Source: an uncultured SAR86 cluster bacterium (GTDB lineage Bacteria; Pseudomonadota; Gammaproteobacteria; Magnimaribacterales; D2472). Taken from it: a stretch of 60,772 nt of DNA. Made by a program: the position numbers and the translations under genes. Below, one piece after another: positions 45,286-55,572 of this stretch (position 1 is its first letter; every line of letters starts with the position of its first letter). The notes under the pieces were generated by a model. That model was given only the letters and a program-made list of their open reading frames with translations. It did no database searches and was not told where the DNA came from. The stretch is from assembly GCA_902596165.1 (NCBI GenBank), contig CACJSU010000008.1, positions 1-60,772 on the forward strand, written 5' to 3'.

Positions 45286-45651
45286 TTAAGTAGTTTTAAA
45301 TAAAGAGTAAGCTAAAAAAGTTCCTATCAAGCATGAAGCAATTGATGCAACAACATATATTAAAGCATTCAAATCTTTGCCATTGTATAACAATTCAATT
45401 GTCTGCTGTGAGAAGGCAGACATAGTCGTAAAGGATCCAAGTAAACCTATGACAAGAAAAAAATAAATATTAGACTTCAAGTCTGAGATTTGAGCCATGA
45501 CGATACCTATACAAAAACATCCAATAAAATTGACTAACATTATTCCGCTGGGCAGCGAAAAAAAGGAAGAATTTTTCATTAAATCATTCAATAGGTATCT
45601 TAATGGGGCACCCAAAGCTCCCCCACATGCTATAAAAATAAGCTTAGTCAT
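45286..45651 (-). CDS. crcB: Fluoride channel CrcB/FluC
   Basis: A 121-residue four-helix protein with G-G-A-L-G-A-P-L-R-Y near residue 10, N-F-I-G-C-F near 45 and G-S-F-T-T-M-S-A-F near 72, the CrcB/Fluc signatures including the phenylalanine-box region and the S-F-S/T-T motif. It functions as a dual-topology homodimer that exports fluoride. It overlaps lolA by 4 bp, so there is no room for a fluoride riboswitch directly before it. Confidence 0.94.
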   Translation of the reverse strand: MTKLIFIACGGALGAPLRYLLNDLMKNSSFFSLPSGIMLVNFIGCFCIGIVMAQISDLKSNIYFFLVIGLLGSFTTMSAFSQQTIELLYNGKDLNALIYVVASIASCLIGTFLAYSLFKTT

Positions 45652-46157
45652 AATGGTGTAAGTTCAATTCCGTGCTCAACTCCAAGAGAATCTTTATAGC
45701 GTATAAGGTTTAGCTGATTTTTTAAAAAAGAAAAACTAATAATATTGGAGCGAGTATTATCAATAACTTGAATAATTGAATCGTTGATGACGTTTATAGA
45801 ATAGTTATCTGCATCCTCATCAACGCCATCAATTAAAAGACTAAGAAAAAAATTATCAAGTTTCTCAATACTAATAACTTGTGTTTGATCTAAAAAAACA
45901 TCATGGATCTCTATCGTGTCTCCAAAAATTCTGTAATTTTCCTCAAATGGTGATAACACAAGAATTAAAATTTCCTCGTTAGTAAAAAAAATTTTTCCAC
46001 TGGAAGTATCAATCCTCATCTCAGATTCACTGAGAGATCTTTCAAAAAATGAATAATTTTTTTTTAACTGACTATTTAGAAGAGAAGTTGAAATAGATGA
46101 TGCGTCAATAAATACAGAAAATAAAAAAATAAAGGATACAAAAAATTTTGCAATCAT
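45648..46157 (-). CDS. lolA: Outer-membrane lipoprotein carrier LolA-like
   Basis: A 169-residue protein with a signal peptide (residues 1-18) and a beta-rich mature domain. It has no long motif I can read by eye, but the position directly after ftsK with overlap is the standard lolA location in gammaproteobacteria, and the size and secondary structure pattern (amphipathic strands, D-Q-T-Q-V-I) fit. It would carry lipoproteins from the LolCDE machinery at 7-9 kb across the periplasm. Confidence 0.75.
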   Translation of the reverse strand: MIAKFFVSFIFLFSVFIDASSISTSLLNSQLKKNYSFFERSLSESEMRIDTSSGKIFFTNEEILILVLSPFEENYRIFGDTIEIHDVFLDQTQVISIEKLDNFFLSLLIDGVDEDADNYSINVINDSIIQVIDNTRSNIISFSFLKNQLNLIRYKDSLGVEHGIELTPL

Positions 46158-48484
46158 TGCTGCTTAGGGACTAATACTTCCCTGCTTCCATTGCTACTCA
46201 TTTCCGAAACTAGGCCAGCCATTTCCATGGCCTCAATTATTCTGGCTGCTCTGTTATAACCAATCCTTAATTTTCTCTGCACAGCGGAAATAGATGCCCT
46301 TCTTGATTCAATGACAAAGCTTACCGCTTCATCATAGAGTTCATCATCCTCATCCGATGACTGAGACCCCTCTCCATCAGTCCAACCAGGTATTGGACCT
46401 GTTTCTTGTAGTTCTGAAGTAATCTCATCTAAATAATTTGGCTCAGATCTTTCTTTCCAACTATTAACAACTCTATGGACTTCATCATCACCAACAAAAG
46501 CACCATGAACTCTTTCTGGAACACCCTGACCAGCAGGCATGTATAACATATCACCTGCTCCTAATAGTTGCTCTGCTCCACCTTGATCAAGAATGGTTCG
46601 TGAATCAATTTTTGAAGACACTTGAAAGGCTATTCTTGATGGCACATTAGCTTTAATCAACCCGGTAATTACATCTACGGAGGGTCGCTGAGTTGCTAAA
46701 ATTAAATGAATGCCAGCAGCCCTTGCTTTTTGAGCGATTCTTGCAATTAAGTGCTCAACCTTTTTACCAACTATCATAATCATGTCTGCAAACTCATCAA
46801 CTACAACAACAATGGATGGAAGTTCTTCTAACGGGACTTCTTCATCTTCCTGAAATGGATCTAGCAATGGAGTGCCTGAAGCATTTGCTTCAGCTACTTT
46901 TTTATTAAATGCTGCTAAGCCTCTGACACCCATTTCGGACATTAATTTATACCTTCTATCCATTTCAGCCACGCACCATCTCAGTCCATTTGATGCATCT
47001 GTCATATCAGTGATAACAGGTGTCAGAAGATGAGGTATACCCTCATAAACAGATAGCTCAAGAATTTTAGGGTCTATCATAATAAGGCGAACTGCTTCTG
47101 GATCTGATTTAAATAACAAACTAAGCAGCATTGCATTGAGTCCAACTGATTTTCCAGAACCAGTTGTTCCAGCAACAAGCAAATGGGGCATCTTGGCAAG
47201 ATCTACGACAACTGGTTTTCCTGCAATGTCATGACCTAAAGCCATTGATAGTGGTGAAGTAGAATTATGAAAAGTATCTGATGACAAAATTTCAGTCAGC
47301 TGGACCATCTTCCGGTTAGAGTTAGGTATTTCAATGCCAACTACAGACTTTCCTGGTATCACTTCAACCACTCTGACGCTTGTCACTGCTAGAGATCTAG
47401 CAATATCTTGTGCAATATTTGTAATCTTACTTGCCTTAGTGCCTGGCGCAGGTTGAATCTCAAACCTGGTAATAACTGGTCCTGGAATCACAGAAACAAC
47501 CTTTGCCTCTATTCCAAATTCTTGAAGCTTAATTTCAAGCCTGTCAGCAACTTCATCAAGCTCTTCTTTGGTTAAAGACGAACCATCATCAAGCACTCTG
47601 TCCAAAAGATCTGTTGAGGGAAGCTCTGAGTTTACGTTTTTATCTTTAGATTTGTATACGGTAGATGTTGCAGCTGATTCATTTTTAGGAATTTCATCTT
47701 TTGGGGCTGATGCAATAGTTTCTTGTGTTTCAGTTTCAGGCTGAACATGCGTAGATTTTGATTTAGAAAGATTTAATTCTCTTGGTTTTACTTCAGCAAC
47801 TGAACGCTCAACTGTGGGTTGATTGTTAGATTTAAACTTTGAAAAATCAATTGATTTGATGCTATTAATTAAATATTGAAAGGAGCCATAAAATTTCGAT
47901 CCGAGCTCTAACGCTAGATATTTTGCTCCTCGACCAAGAGCATCAATTACAAACAACCATGAAAATGAAAAGGTTAACGAAATAGATGCAAGAAAGAAAA
48001 TTACTATAAAAATTAATGATCCAACCACTCCAAAAACATTAGAAAGATTACTAAAGACCAAGGCACCCACAAAACCGCCAGATGAGGATTGAGGAAAAAG
48101 ATCGCCTGAATAATAGAACTCACTTAGTGAAGAAAATGAGCATAACAAAACAATTGCTGAAGTAATTTTAATAATTTTATGAGTTCTATCAGACGGTCTG
48201 TAAAAAAATAATAACCTCACTGCAACAAAGGAAATAATTAATAAAAATATATATGCTCCTATACCAACAATTGAAAATAAAGCATCAGAAAGGTAAGCCC
48301 CAAAGGGTCCCCCTAGATTTTCGATAGACTGAGAAAGTGAACTTACTGAAGAAAGACTTGGATCAAGCGGAGAATAGGAGACAAGCGAAATAAAGATATA
48401 TAAAACTGAGCCTAAACAAAAAAATGCAAAAACATTTTTCAGTGTGCCAGCTGATAAATTTGATTGCTCCTGTTTCTTAGCGAT
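46154..48484 (-). CDS. ftsK: DNA translocase FtsK
   Basis: Hexameric DNA pump that clears chromosome dimers at the division septum. With the start proposed here it has 776 residues: four N-terminal helices (~15-35, 65-90, 105-125, 140-175), an acidic/basic linker, and the motor with Walker A G-T-T-G-S-G-K-S near 439-446, Walker B, and the gamma winged helix near 713-773. The frame stays open 88 codons past the first standard start (GTG at 48220). Those codons encode the first two helices, with N-L-G-G-P-F-G-A matching E. coli FtsK. The upstream end is ATC at 48484, 6 nt after AGGAG, and A-K-K follows. Confidence 0.9.
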   Translation of the reverse strand: MAKKQEQSNLSAGTLKNVFAFFCLGSVLYIFISLVSYSPLDPSLSSVSSLSQSIENLGGPFGAYLSDALFSIVGIGAYIFLLIISFVAVRLLFFYRPSDRTHKIIKITSAIVLLCSFSSLSEFYYSGDLFPQSSSGGFVGALVFSNLSNVFGVVGSLIFIVIFFLASISLTFSFSWLFVIDALGRGAKYLALELGSKFYGSFQYLINSIKSIDFSKFKSNNQPTVERSVAEVKPRELNLSKSKSTHVQPETETQETIASAPKDEIPKNESAATSTVYKSKDKNVNSELPSTDLLDRVLDDGSSLTKEELDEVADRLEIKLQEFGIEAKVVSVIPGPVITRFEIQPAPGTKASKITNIAQDIARSLAVTSVRVVEVIPGKSVVGIEIPNSNRKMVQLTEILSSDTFHNSTSPLSMALGHDIAGKPVVVDLAKMPHLLVAGTTGSGKSVGLNAMLLSLLFKSDPEAVRLIMIDPKILELSVYEGIPHLLTPVITDMTDASNGLRWCVAEMDRRYKLMSEMGVRGLAAFNKKVAEANASGTPLLDPFQEDEEVPLEELPSIVVVVDEFADMIMIVGKKVEHLIARIAQKARAAGIHLILATQRPSVDVITGLIKANVPSRIAFQVSSKIDSRTILDQGGAEQLLGAGDMLYMPAGQGVPERVHGAFVGDDEVHRVVNSWKERSEPNYLDEITSELQETGPIPGWTDGEGSQSSDEDDELYDEAVSFVIESRRASISAVQRKLRIGYNRAARIIEAMEMAGLVSEMSSNGSREVLVPKQQ

Positions 48485-48510
48485 GATTAACTCCTATTAT
48501 TAATATTATA
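48482..48510 (-). promoter_or_regulatory. ftsK promoter box and ribosome binding site with ATC start
   Basis: On the minus strand, TATAAT at 48505-48510 is followed by AGGAG at 48491-48495, then 6 nt and ATC (48482-48484) in frame with ftsK. The upstream in-frame stop TAG is at 48494-48496, so no ATG, GTG or TTG can start the full-length frame. The predicted leader is about 15 nt. Confidence 0.5.
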
Positions 48511-48555
48511 TTGAGATATAGCTTATTTAGTTAGAAAAGATAACAATTTCTTTAA

Positions 48556-49512
<957 letters not shown>

Positions 49513-49644
49513 TTACTGGCCAGAAACCCAAAAAACCATGCCTACAACAAAAACTGCGATGAGTATTAGCGCTACTCTCGAGTCTGATTTGCTGTCTTCA
49601 TTAGCCTCTTGTGATTCAAAGTATTCATCATATTTATCTGACAT
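49513..49644 (-). CDS. Small single-helix membrane protein (43 aa)
   Basis: A 43-residue protein: an acidic, hydrophilic N-half rich in D and E, then one helix (about 24-41, V-A-L-I-L-I-A-V-F-V-V-G-M-V-F-W-V). Its ATG has GGAGA 7 nt upstream, inside the end of the reductase gene. It lies 2 bp after that gene and its stop abuts the trxB stop with no gap. No family recognised. The tidy ribosome binding site and exact fit between neighbours support reality. Confidence 0.72.
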   Translation of the reverse strand: MSDKYDEYFESQEANEDSKSDSRVALILIAVFVVGMVFWVSGQ

Positions 49645-49646
49645 AT

Positions 49647-50630
49647 TTATTCTCCATGTTGAAGGACTACTCTACCTTGTTGGCCACCCTCAAGGATAAG
49701 ATCAATTTCTTGCTGTAAATTTTCTTTAAAAACAACTCTTATCATGGATGAAAGATCTAATTTCCATTCATCAGCAAATTTATTCCAAATACTAGTTTTA
49801 AATTCTATTGGTGATTCTGCTGAGTCAATGCCAGCCAGTGTGATGCCTCGCAAGATAAATGGAAAAACTGTTGTGTTTACCTCTATACCAGCAACGTTCC
49901 CACAACATGCAACCACACCATGAGGTGATATTTGAGGAAGCATTTTACTTAATACATTTCCTCCAACCGTATCAATGGCTGAGGAAAATAATGGCCTCTC
50001 CATGGCTTTAGCTGGTGACTCTAAATATTCATCACGCATAATAATATTGTTAGCTCCAATTGAATTAAGGAAATCAGTTGATGAGGGTTTACCTGTTAAT
50101 GCAGAAACTTCTTTGCCTAATTTAGATATCAACATTACGCTAATAGACCCAACACCCCCAGTTGCACCTGAAATTAAAACGGGCAGGTCTGAGGCTTTTG
50201 AAGATTCTTGTATTTTTAATACGCTAGCTGCTGCCGTTATGCCAGCAGTACCAATAGACATAGCTTCCAAACTTGATAAATTAGATGGTTTTTTTACCAC
50301 CCATTCAGCCGGCACATTGATGTACTCTCCAAAACCACCCGGAGTATTCATACCCATGTCATAACCAGTGACAATAACTTCATCACCATCAGTAAATTCT
50401 GAGGAGTTAGCATCAGTAATCGTTCCTGCAGCATCAATTCCTGGAACAAATGGGTAATTTCTGGTCACCCCTTTATTGCCTGATGCTGACAATGCATCTT
50501 TATAGTTAAGAGATGAGTGAGATACTTTTATCTGAACAAAACCATCATCTGGCTTTTGAAGCTCCAATTCTGAGATTGAGGCCGAAAATGCTCCATCGAT
50601 CTCCTCAACATAGTATGCTGAGTATTTCAT
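49647..50630 (-). CDS. acuI: Acrylyl-CoA reductase-like medium-chain dehydrogenase (AcuI/YhdH)
   Basis: A 327-residue zinc-independent MDR. N-terminal S-L-N-Y-K-D-A-L-S-A-S-G near 40, P-G-I-D-A-A-G near 63, G-A-T-G-G-V-G-S near 155 (NADP-binding), and D-T-V-G-G-N-V near 218 are the pattern of the YhdH/AcuI group, which reduces acrylyl-CoA to propionyl-CoA. In marine bacteria this is tied to DMSP breakdown, but no DMSP lyase is in the window. It overlaps the upstream SDR gene by one base. Confidence 0.87.
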   Translation of the reverse strand: MKYSAYYVEEIDGAFSASISELELQKPDDGFVQIKVSHSSLNYKDALSASGNKGVTRNYPFVPGIDAAGTITDANSSEFTDGDEVIVTGYDMGMNTPGGFGEYINVPAEWVVKKPSNLSSLEAMSIGTAGITAAASVLKIQESSKASDLPVLISGATGGVGSISVMLISKLGKEVSALTGKPSSTDFLNSIGANNIIMRDEYLESPAKAMERPLFSSAIDTVGGNVLSKMLPQISPHGVVACCGNVAGIEVNTTVFPFILRGITLAGIDSAESPIEFKTSIWNKFADEWKLDLSSMIRVVFKENLQQEIDLILEGGQQGRVVLQHGE

Positions 50631-51400
50631 TATCTTGGCTTCATTCTCATGGCTGAATCCAATCTTATTGTTTCGCCGTTAAGGTAAGCGTTTTCAACAA
50701 TGTGTGCAGCTAAACTACCAAACTCAGCAGGTATACCAAATCTATGTGGAAACTGAGTCGATTCTAATAATGGATCTCTAACCTTGTCTGGAGCCATTTT
50801 CATTAAAGGTGTATCAAAGATACCTGGTGCAATAGTATTAACCCTAATTCCATGTCTTGCGAGGTCTCGAGCAGCAGTCAAAGTTAAACCAATAACACCT
50901 GCTTTAGAAGCACTATAGGCTGATTGACCAATTTGGCCTTCGTAGCCAGCAATGGAAGCAGTATTTATGATCACACCTTTCTCACCATCCTCATCAGCTT
51001 CATTTTTATCCATCAGTTCAGCAGCTAAACGCATAACGTTAAAAGTCCCAACTAAATTTAAATCTATAATAAATTTAAAATGATCTAATGGATGCGGCGC
51101 ATCTTTACCAATAATTCTTGCGCCATATCCAGTACCAGCACAGTTAATTGCAACGTGTAATTTACCAAATGCCTCCTCAATTTTTGACATGGCATCCTTA
51201 ACGGGCTCCTCTTCCATGATGTTGGTATTAACATATTTGACACTCTCATCACCTAGCTCATTGCATATAGCTTTTGCATTATCATCATTAATATCAAGAA
51301 TCATGACTTTTGCACCTTGAGATACAAAGTGTCTTGTTGATGCTTCACCTAAGCCAGATGCACCCCCTGTAATTGCTATAACTTTATCTTTTAATTCCAT
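50630..51400 (-). CDS. SDR, 3-hydroxyacyl-CoA dehydrogenase type II-like (HSD17B10-like)
   Basis: A 256-residue SDR: T-G-G-A-S-G-L-G near residues 11-18, D-I-N near 36, N-C-A-G near 86, T-A-S-I-A-G-Y-E-G-Q-I-G near 146-157, Y162-x3-K166, and A-P-G-I-F-D-T-P-L-M near 188. The A-G-x-x-G-Q-x-G-Q-x-A-Y-S-A-S-K signature matches type II 3-hydroxyacyl-CoA dehydrogenases. Together with the adjacent AcuI-like gene it suggests CoA-ester metabolism of short chains. Confidence 0.87.
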   Translation of the reverse strand: MELKDKVIAITGGASGLGEASTRHFVSQGAKVMILDINDDNAKAICNELGDESVKYVNTNIMEEEPVKDAMSKIEEAFGKLHVAINCAGTGYGARIIGKDAPHPLDHFKFIIDLNLVGTFNVMRLAAELMDKNEADEDGEKGVIINTASIAGYEGQIGQSAYSASKAGVIGLTLTAARDLARHGIRVNTIAPGIFDTPLMKMAPDKVRDPLLESTQFPHRFGIPAEFGSLAAHIVENAYLNGETIRLDSAMRMKPR

Positions 51401-51479
51401 TGTTTATCTCCAAATTGAACAAGAATTATACCTAGCTATTTATAAAAATGATCGCATTTAAAAACATAAAAAAACCAAA

Positions 51480-51496
51480 TTGGCACGATAATTGCA
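51480..51496 (+). promoter_or_regulatory. Sigma-54 promoter of the porin-PII-Amt operon
   Basis: TTGGCACGATAATTGCA: GG at 51482-51483 and GC at 51494-51495, exactly 12 nt apart as needed for RpoN. All bases of TTGGCACG match the consensus -24 element. It precedes the porin ATG by about 39 nt. Only a TGCACC half-site (near 51360) was seen upstream, not a clear NtrC dyad. Confidence 0.85.
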
Positions 51497-51534
51497 TTAA
51501 GAATAATGTAACTTCATAAATTATAGGAGAAATT

Positions 51535-52125
51535 ATGAAAAAATTGTTTTTACTTATAGGCATTCTTGCCATGCCTTCATTTGCTGCAGTAAGTGCAAAT
51601 GTATCTTTCGCCTCAGACTATGTCTGGAGAGGAATGACACAAAGTGACGGACCTGCAATTCAAGGTGGTTTTGACTTTGAGGCTGAATCAGGCTTTTACG
51701 CTGGTATTTGGGGATCAAATGTCAATTTTAATGATGGAGCAGGTAGTGAATTAGACTATTACGCGGGTTATGGTTTTTCATTAGGTGAGGTTGGAGTCGA
51801 TATTGGATATATTGCTTTTGATTATCCTGAAAATCAGACCGGTCTTGATTTTGAAGAAATTTACCTAGGCCTTAGCCTTGGAGACTTTGGACTAACTCTA
51901 GCTTCTGGACAAGATGGTGCGCCTGATTACACAGAATTTTCATATGCATTTGGTCCTGTTTCTGTTGCTTATGGCGAATATGATGATTACGGCGATAACA
52001 CAACAGTAAGTTATGGTTTCTCTTGCGGGTCATTTGATTGTGGAATTACTGCATATGACTTCAGCGATGGTGGATACGGTGCAGATGAAGACGGTATCTT
52101 CTTCTCAATTTCAGCAAGCTTATAA
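51535..52125 (+). CDS. TorF-family putative porin
   Basis: A 196-residue outer-membrane beta-barrel. A signal peptide (residues 1-18) is followed by V-S-F-A-S-D-Y-V-W-R-G near residues 24-34, the opening pattern of the TIGR02001/TorF-like family, and alternating aromatic strands with many G, D and Y. AGGAGA lies 5 nt before the ATG. It lies 3 bp before glnK and behind the sigma-54 promoter, so it probably admits a nitrogen compound through the outer membrane. Confidence 0.85.
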   Translation: MKKLFLLIGILAMPSFAAVSANVSFASDYVWRGMTQSDGPAIQGGFDFEAESGFYAGIWGSNVNFNDGAGSELDYYAGYGFSLGEVGVDIGYIAFDYPENQTGLDFEEIYLGLSLGDFGLTLASGQDGAPDYTEFSYAFGPVSVAYGEYDDYGDNTTVSYGFSCGSFDCGITAYDFSDGGYGADEDGIFFSISASL

Positions 52126-52467
<342 letters not shown>

Positions 52468-52481
52468 TTAAGGAGATTAAT

Positions 52482-53762
52482 ATGGAAGAAATGAAATTTG
52501 CATTAGATACTTTTTACGCAATTATGTCAGGAGCATTAGTCATGTGGATGGCTGCTGGGTTTACCATGCTTGAAGCAGGTTTAGTCCAAAAGAAAGATGT
52601 TTCTGAAATTGTTACTAAAAACCTCGGTTTGTTCTCAATTGCATGTGTCATGTACCTGGTATGTGGTTTTGCTTTGATGTACCCATCCGGAGTATTTGCT
52701 GGTATATCATCTGGTTTTGATGAGGCTGGAGAAGCAATTATTTATGGAATTTTGCCTTCACTTGGAACATCTTGGGGTTTAAGTGCTGATATGCCTCTTG
52801 AAGAAATAGGTATGGCATATGGAATGGACTATTCCCAACAAGCTGACTTCTTTTTTCAGGTTGTTTTTGTAGCCACTGCTATGTCAATTGTTTCAGGTGC
52901 AGTTGCTGGAAGAATGAAGTTGATACCCTTCTTCGTTTTTACAGTAATACTAACCGCCTTTATATATCCTGTTCAAGGATACTGGAACTGGGGTGGTGGT
53001 TTTTTAAGCGTTCTTGGTTATTCTGATTATGCTGGATCAGGAACAGTCCATCTGCTTGGTGCTGCTGCAGCTCTGGGTGTTGTGACATTGCTTGGTGCAA
53101 GAAATGGAAAATATGGCGCTGATGGTTCCATTAACCCTATGCCTGGATCTAATATTCCATTAGCAGCCTTAGGTGTGCTGATTCTTTGGTTGGGTTGGTT
53201 TGGTTTTAATGGAGGCTCTGAACTTGTTATCAGTGATGAAGCAAGTGCAATAGCTGTAAGTCAAGTTTTCTTAAATACCAATATGGCAGCTGCTGGTGGA
53301 GTCATAGGAGCATTGGTGTTGAGTCTAGTAATGACTGGTAAAAGTGATGTGACTATGGTGATAAATGGAGCTATTGCAGGTTTAGTAGCAATAACTGCTG
53401 GCCCAAGCGCCCCAAGTGGAGGAGAATCAGTAATTATTGGTTTCCTAGGTGGCCTATTAGTATATGCATCAATCCTGTTTTTTGATTCTAAGCTCAAGAT
53501 CGACGATCCAGTTGGGGCTATCTCTGCTCATGGAATTGTTGGAATCTTTGGTGTAATGGTTGTTCCATTCACTAATCCAGAAGCATCTTTCTTGATTCAA
53601 CTGATAGGTGTTATTTCAATTGCTGGTTTTGGTTTCATAGCTAGCTATGGAGCTGTTTACCTAATTAATATGGTTACACCTATAAGAGCTACTGATGAAG
53701 AGCAAGCTCTTGGACTTGACGCATCAGAGATTGGAGTTGAAGCTTACCCAGAGTTTAAGTAA
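52482..53762 (+). CDS. amt: Ammonium transporter Amt (first copy, no signal peptide)
   Basis: A 426-residue channel with ~11 helices. It starts directly with a helix (M-S-G-A-L-V-M-W-M near 14) without a signal peptide and keeps the two pore histidines, in G-S-G-T-V-H near 190 and I-S-A-H-G-I near 346. Its sequence differs strongly from the second Amt copy, so the two are not recent duplicates. AAGGAG lies upstream of the ATG and a terminator follows. Confidence 0.93.
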   Translation: MEEMKFALDTFYAIMSGALVMWMAAGFTMLEAGLVQKKDVSEIVTKNLGLFSIACVMYLVCGFALMYPSGVFAGISSGFDEAGEAIIYGILPSLGTSWGLSADMPLEEIGMAYGMDYSQQADFFFQVVFVATAMSIVSGAVAGRMKLIPFFVFTVILTAFIYPVQGYWNWGGGFLSVLGYSDYAGSGTVHLLGAAAALGVVTLLGARNGKYGADGSINPMPGSNIPLAALGVLILWLGWFGFNGGSELVISDEASAIAVSQVFLNTNMAAAGGVIGALVLSLVMTGKSDVTMVINGAIAGLVAITAGPSAPSGGESVIIGFLGGLLVYASILFFDSKLKIDDPVGAISAHGIVGIFGVMVVPFTNPEASFLIQLIGVISIAGFGFIASYGAVYLINMVTPIRATDEEQALGLDASEIGVEAYPEFK

Positions 53763-53772
53763 AAAAACTTAT

Positions 53773-53805
53773 AATAACCGTCAACATTAGTTGGCGGTTA
53801 TTTTT
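53773..53805 (+). terminator. Rho-independent terminator after the first Amt gene
   Basis: A 13-bp stem (AATAACCGTCAAC pairing with GTTGGCGGTTATT, one G-T pair) with a 4-nt loop, ending in a T-run at 53801-53805. It separates the two PII-Amt operons. Its T-run end is shared with the NtrC-like dyad. Confidence 0.85.
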
Positions 53806-53821
53806 GCATCAAAAGAGTGCA
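53805..53821 (+). promoter_or_regulatory. NtrC-like binding dyad
   Basis: TGCATCAAAAGAGTGCA, a 17-bp interrupted palindrome matching the spacing and half sites of NtrC boxes (TGCAC-N7-GTGCA type). It lies ~60 bp upstream of the second sigma-54 promoter. A single site; functional status is inference. Confidence 0.5.
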
Positions 53822-53878
53822 AATTAAATAAGATTCTTTTAAAACCTTCCTCAAAACTATCAAATTAACCATTCTAAA

Positions 53879-54271
<393 letters not shown>

Positions 54272-54283
54272 CAAGGAGAAAAA

Positions 54284-55570
54284 ATGAAATTATTTAATTA
54301 TTGTCTTATTGGGCTTGTAAGTCTAATCTCTCCGGCAGTTCTTTCGTCTGAAATTAATTCTGGGGATACTGCATGGATTCTTACCGCTACTGCCCTAGTC
54401 TTGTTTATGACTCTGCCAGGATTGGCTCTTTTTTATGGTGGATTGGTGAGAACTCAAAATGTTTTATCTGTGCTGATGCAATGTTTTGCAATATGCTGCA
54501 TAGTATCTGTGGTATGGGTTGTTTATGGGTATAGCCTAGCCTTCACAGGAAGCGGTCCTTTTATTGGAGGAACTGATGCATTTTTCTTGTCAAATCTCAC
54601 CAGAGATTCAGCATCAGGAACCTTACCTGAAAGTTTATTTGTTGTATTCCAAATGACCTTTGCTGTAATTACGCCTGCTTTAGTCGTTGGTGCCTTTGCT
54701 GAGAGAATGAAATTTAGCGCAATGTGTATTTTTACTGTTTTATGGGTAACTTTAGTTTATCTTCCTGCATGCCATATGGTGTGGGGCGGTGGTTACCTCG
54801 CAGGTATAGGTGTTATTGACTTTGCTGGAGGTCTGGTTGTCCATGCAACATGTGGTGTTGGGGCTCTAGTTGCAGCAATGATGCTGGGTCCTAGGAAAGG
54901 TTTTCCTGGAGGTTCTCTTGTTCCACATAATAGGCCTATGGTTGTAATGGGTGCAGCTATGCTTTGGGTTGGATGGTTTGGTTTTAACGGCGGAAGCGCT
55001 GTCGCTGCAGACTCAAGCGCCGCTATGGCTATTTTAGTTACACACATTAGTGCCGCAGTTGGAGCTTTAACGTGGATGTCCGTTGAATGGATTAAAACTG
55101 GAAAACCAACTGTTGTAGGGATAGCAACTGGGATGGTGGCAGGTTTAGCCACCATTACACCTGCATCAGGAACAGTTGGCCCCCAAGGAGCACTATTAAT
55201 TGGTTTGTTGGCAGGAATAATATGTTTTTATGCAACACAAATGATCAAAAGTTACTTCAAAATTGATGATTCTTTGGATGTCTTTCCAGTCCATGGCGTT
55301 GGAGGTATTTTGGGAATATTAATGCTTGCACTAGTTGGTAAGCCTGGAGGCTTTCTTGGAGCAGGAGCATCTGGCTTTGATGTCTCAGTCTTTAGTCAGT
55401 TCATGATTCAACTCCAAGGAGTTGTAGTTATATGCCTTTGGACTTTAGTTTTTTCTTGGATTGCCTTAAAGATTACTTCGCTTGTTACCAATCTTAGAGT
55501 TAGCGATGAAAGTGAATACGAAGGTTTGGATATAACTGAGCATAACGAGAGCGGTTACTCTGCAAGCTAA
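54284..55570 (+). CDS. amtB: Ammonium transporter AmtB (second copy, with signal peptide)
   Basis: A 428-residue channel with a signal peptide (residues 1-21, cut before S-E-I-N-S-G), like E. coli AmtB. P-G-L-A-L-F-Y-G-G-L-V-R near 45, pore His in V-V-H-A-T-C-G near 187 and F-P-V-H-G-V-G-G near 332. G-W-F-G-F-N-G-G-S near 230 is the family signature. AAGGAG precedes the ATG, 13 bp after the PII stop. Confidence 0.95.
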   Translation: MKLFNYCLIGLVSLISPAVLSSEINSGDTAWILTATALVLFMTLPGLALFYGGLVRTQNVLSVLMQCFAICCIVSVVWVVYGYSLAFTGSGPFIGGTDAFFLSNLTRDSASGTLPESLFVVFQMTFAVITPALVVGAFAERMKFSAMCIFTVLWVTLVYLPACHMVWGGGYLAGIGVIDFAGGLVVHATCGVGALVAAMMLGPRKGFPGGSLVPHNRPMVVMGAAMLWVGWFGFNGGSAVAADSSAAMAILVTHISAAVGALTWMSVEWIKTGKPTVVGIATGMVAGLATITPASGTVGPQGALLIGLLAGIICFYATQMIKSYFKIDDSLDVFPVHGVGGILGILMLALVGKPGGFLGAGASGFDVSVFSQFMIQLQGVVVICLWTLVFSWIALKITSLVTNLRVSDESEYEGLDITEHNESGYSAS

Positions 55571-55572
55571 GT

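Noticed and set aside
45286-45660. Fluoride riboswitch before crcB
   Set aside because: crcB overlaps lolA by 4 bp, leaving no leader for a riboswitch.
50630-51400. DMSP catabolism cluster with the AcuI-like gene
   Set aside because: No DMSP lyase or demethylase is present in the window, so AcuI could serve other propionyl/acrylyl-CoA routes.
54793-55155. A 120-aa minus-strand ORF opposite the second amtB
   Set aside because: Proline/alanine/threonine-rich shadow of the amtB sequence; no start signal and no homology.
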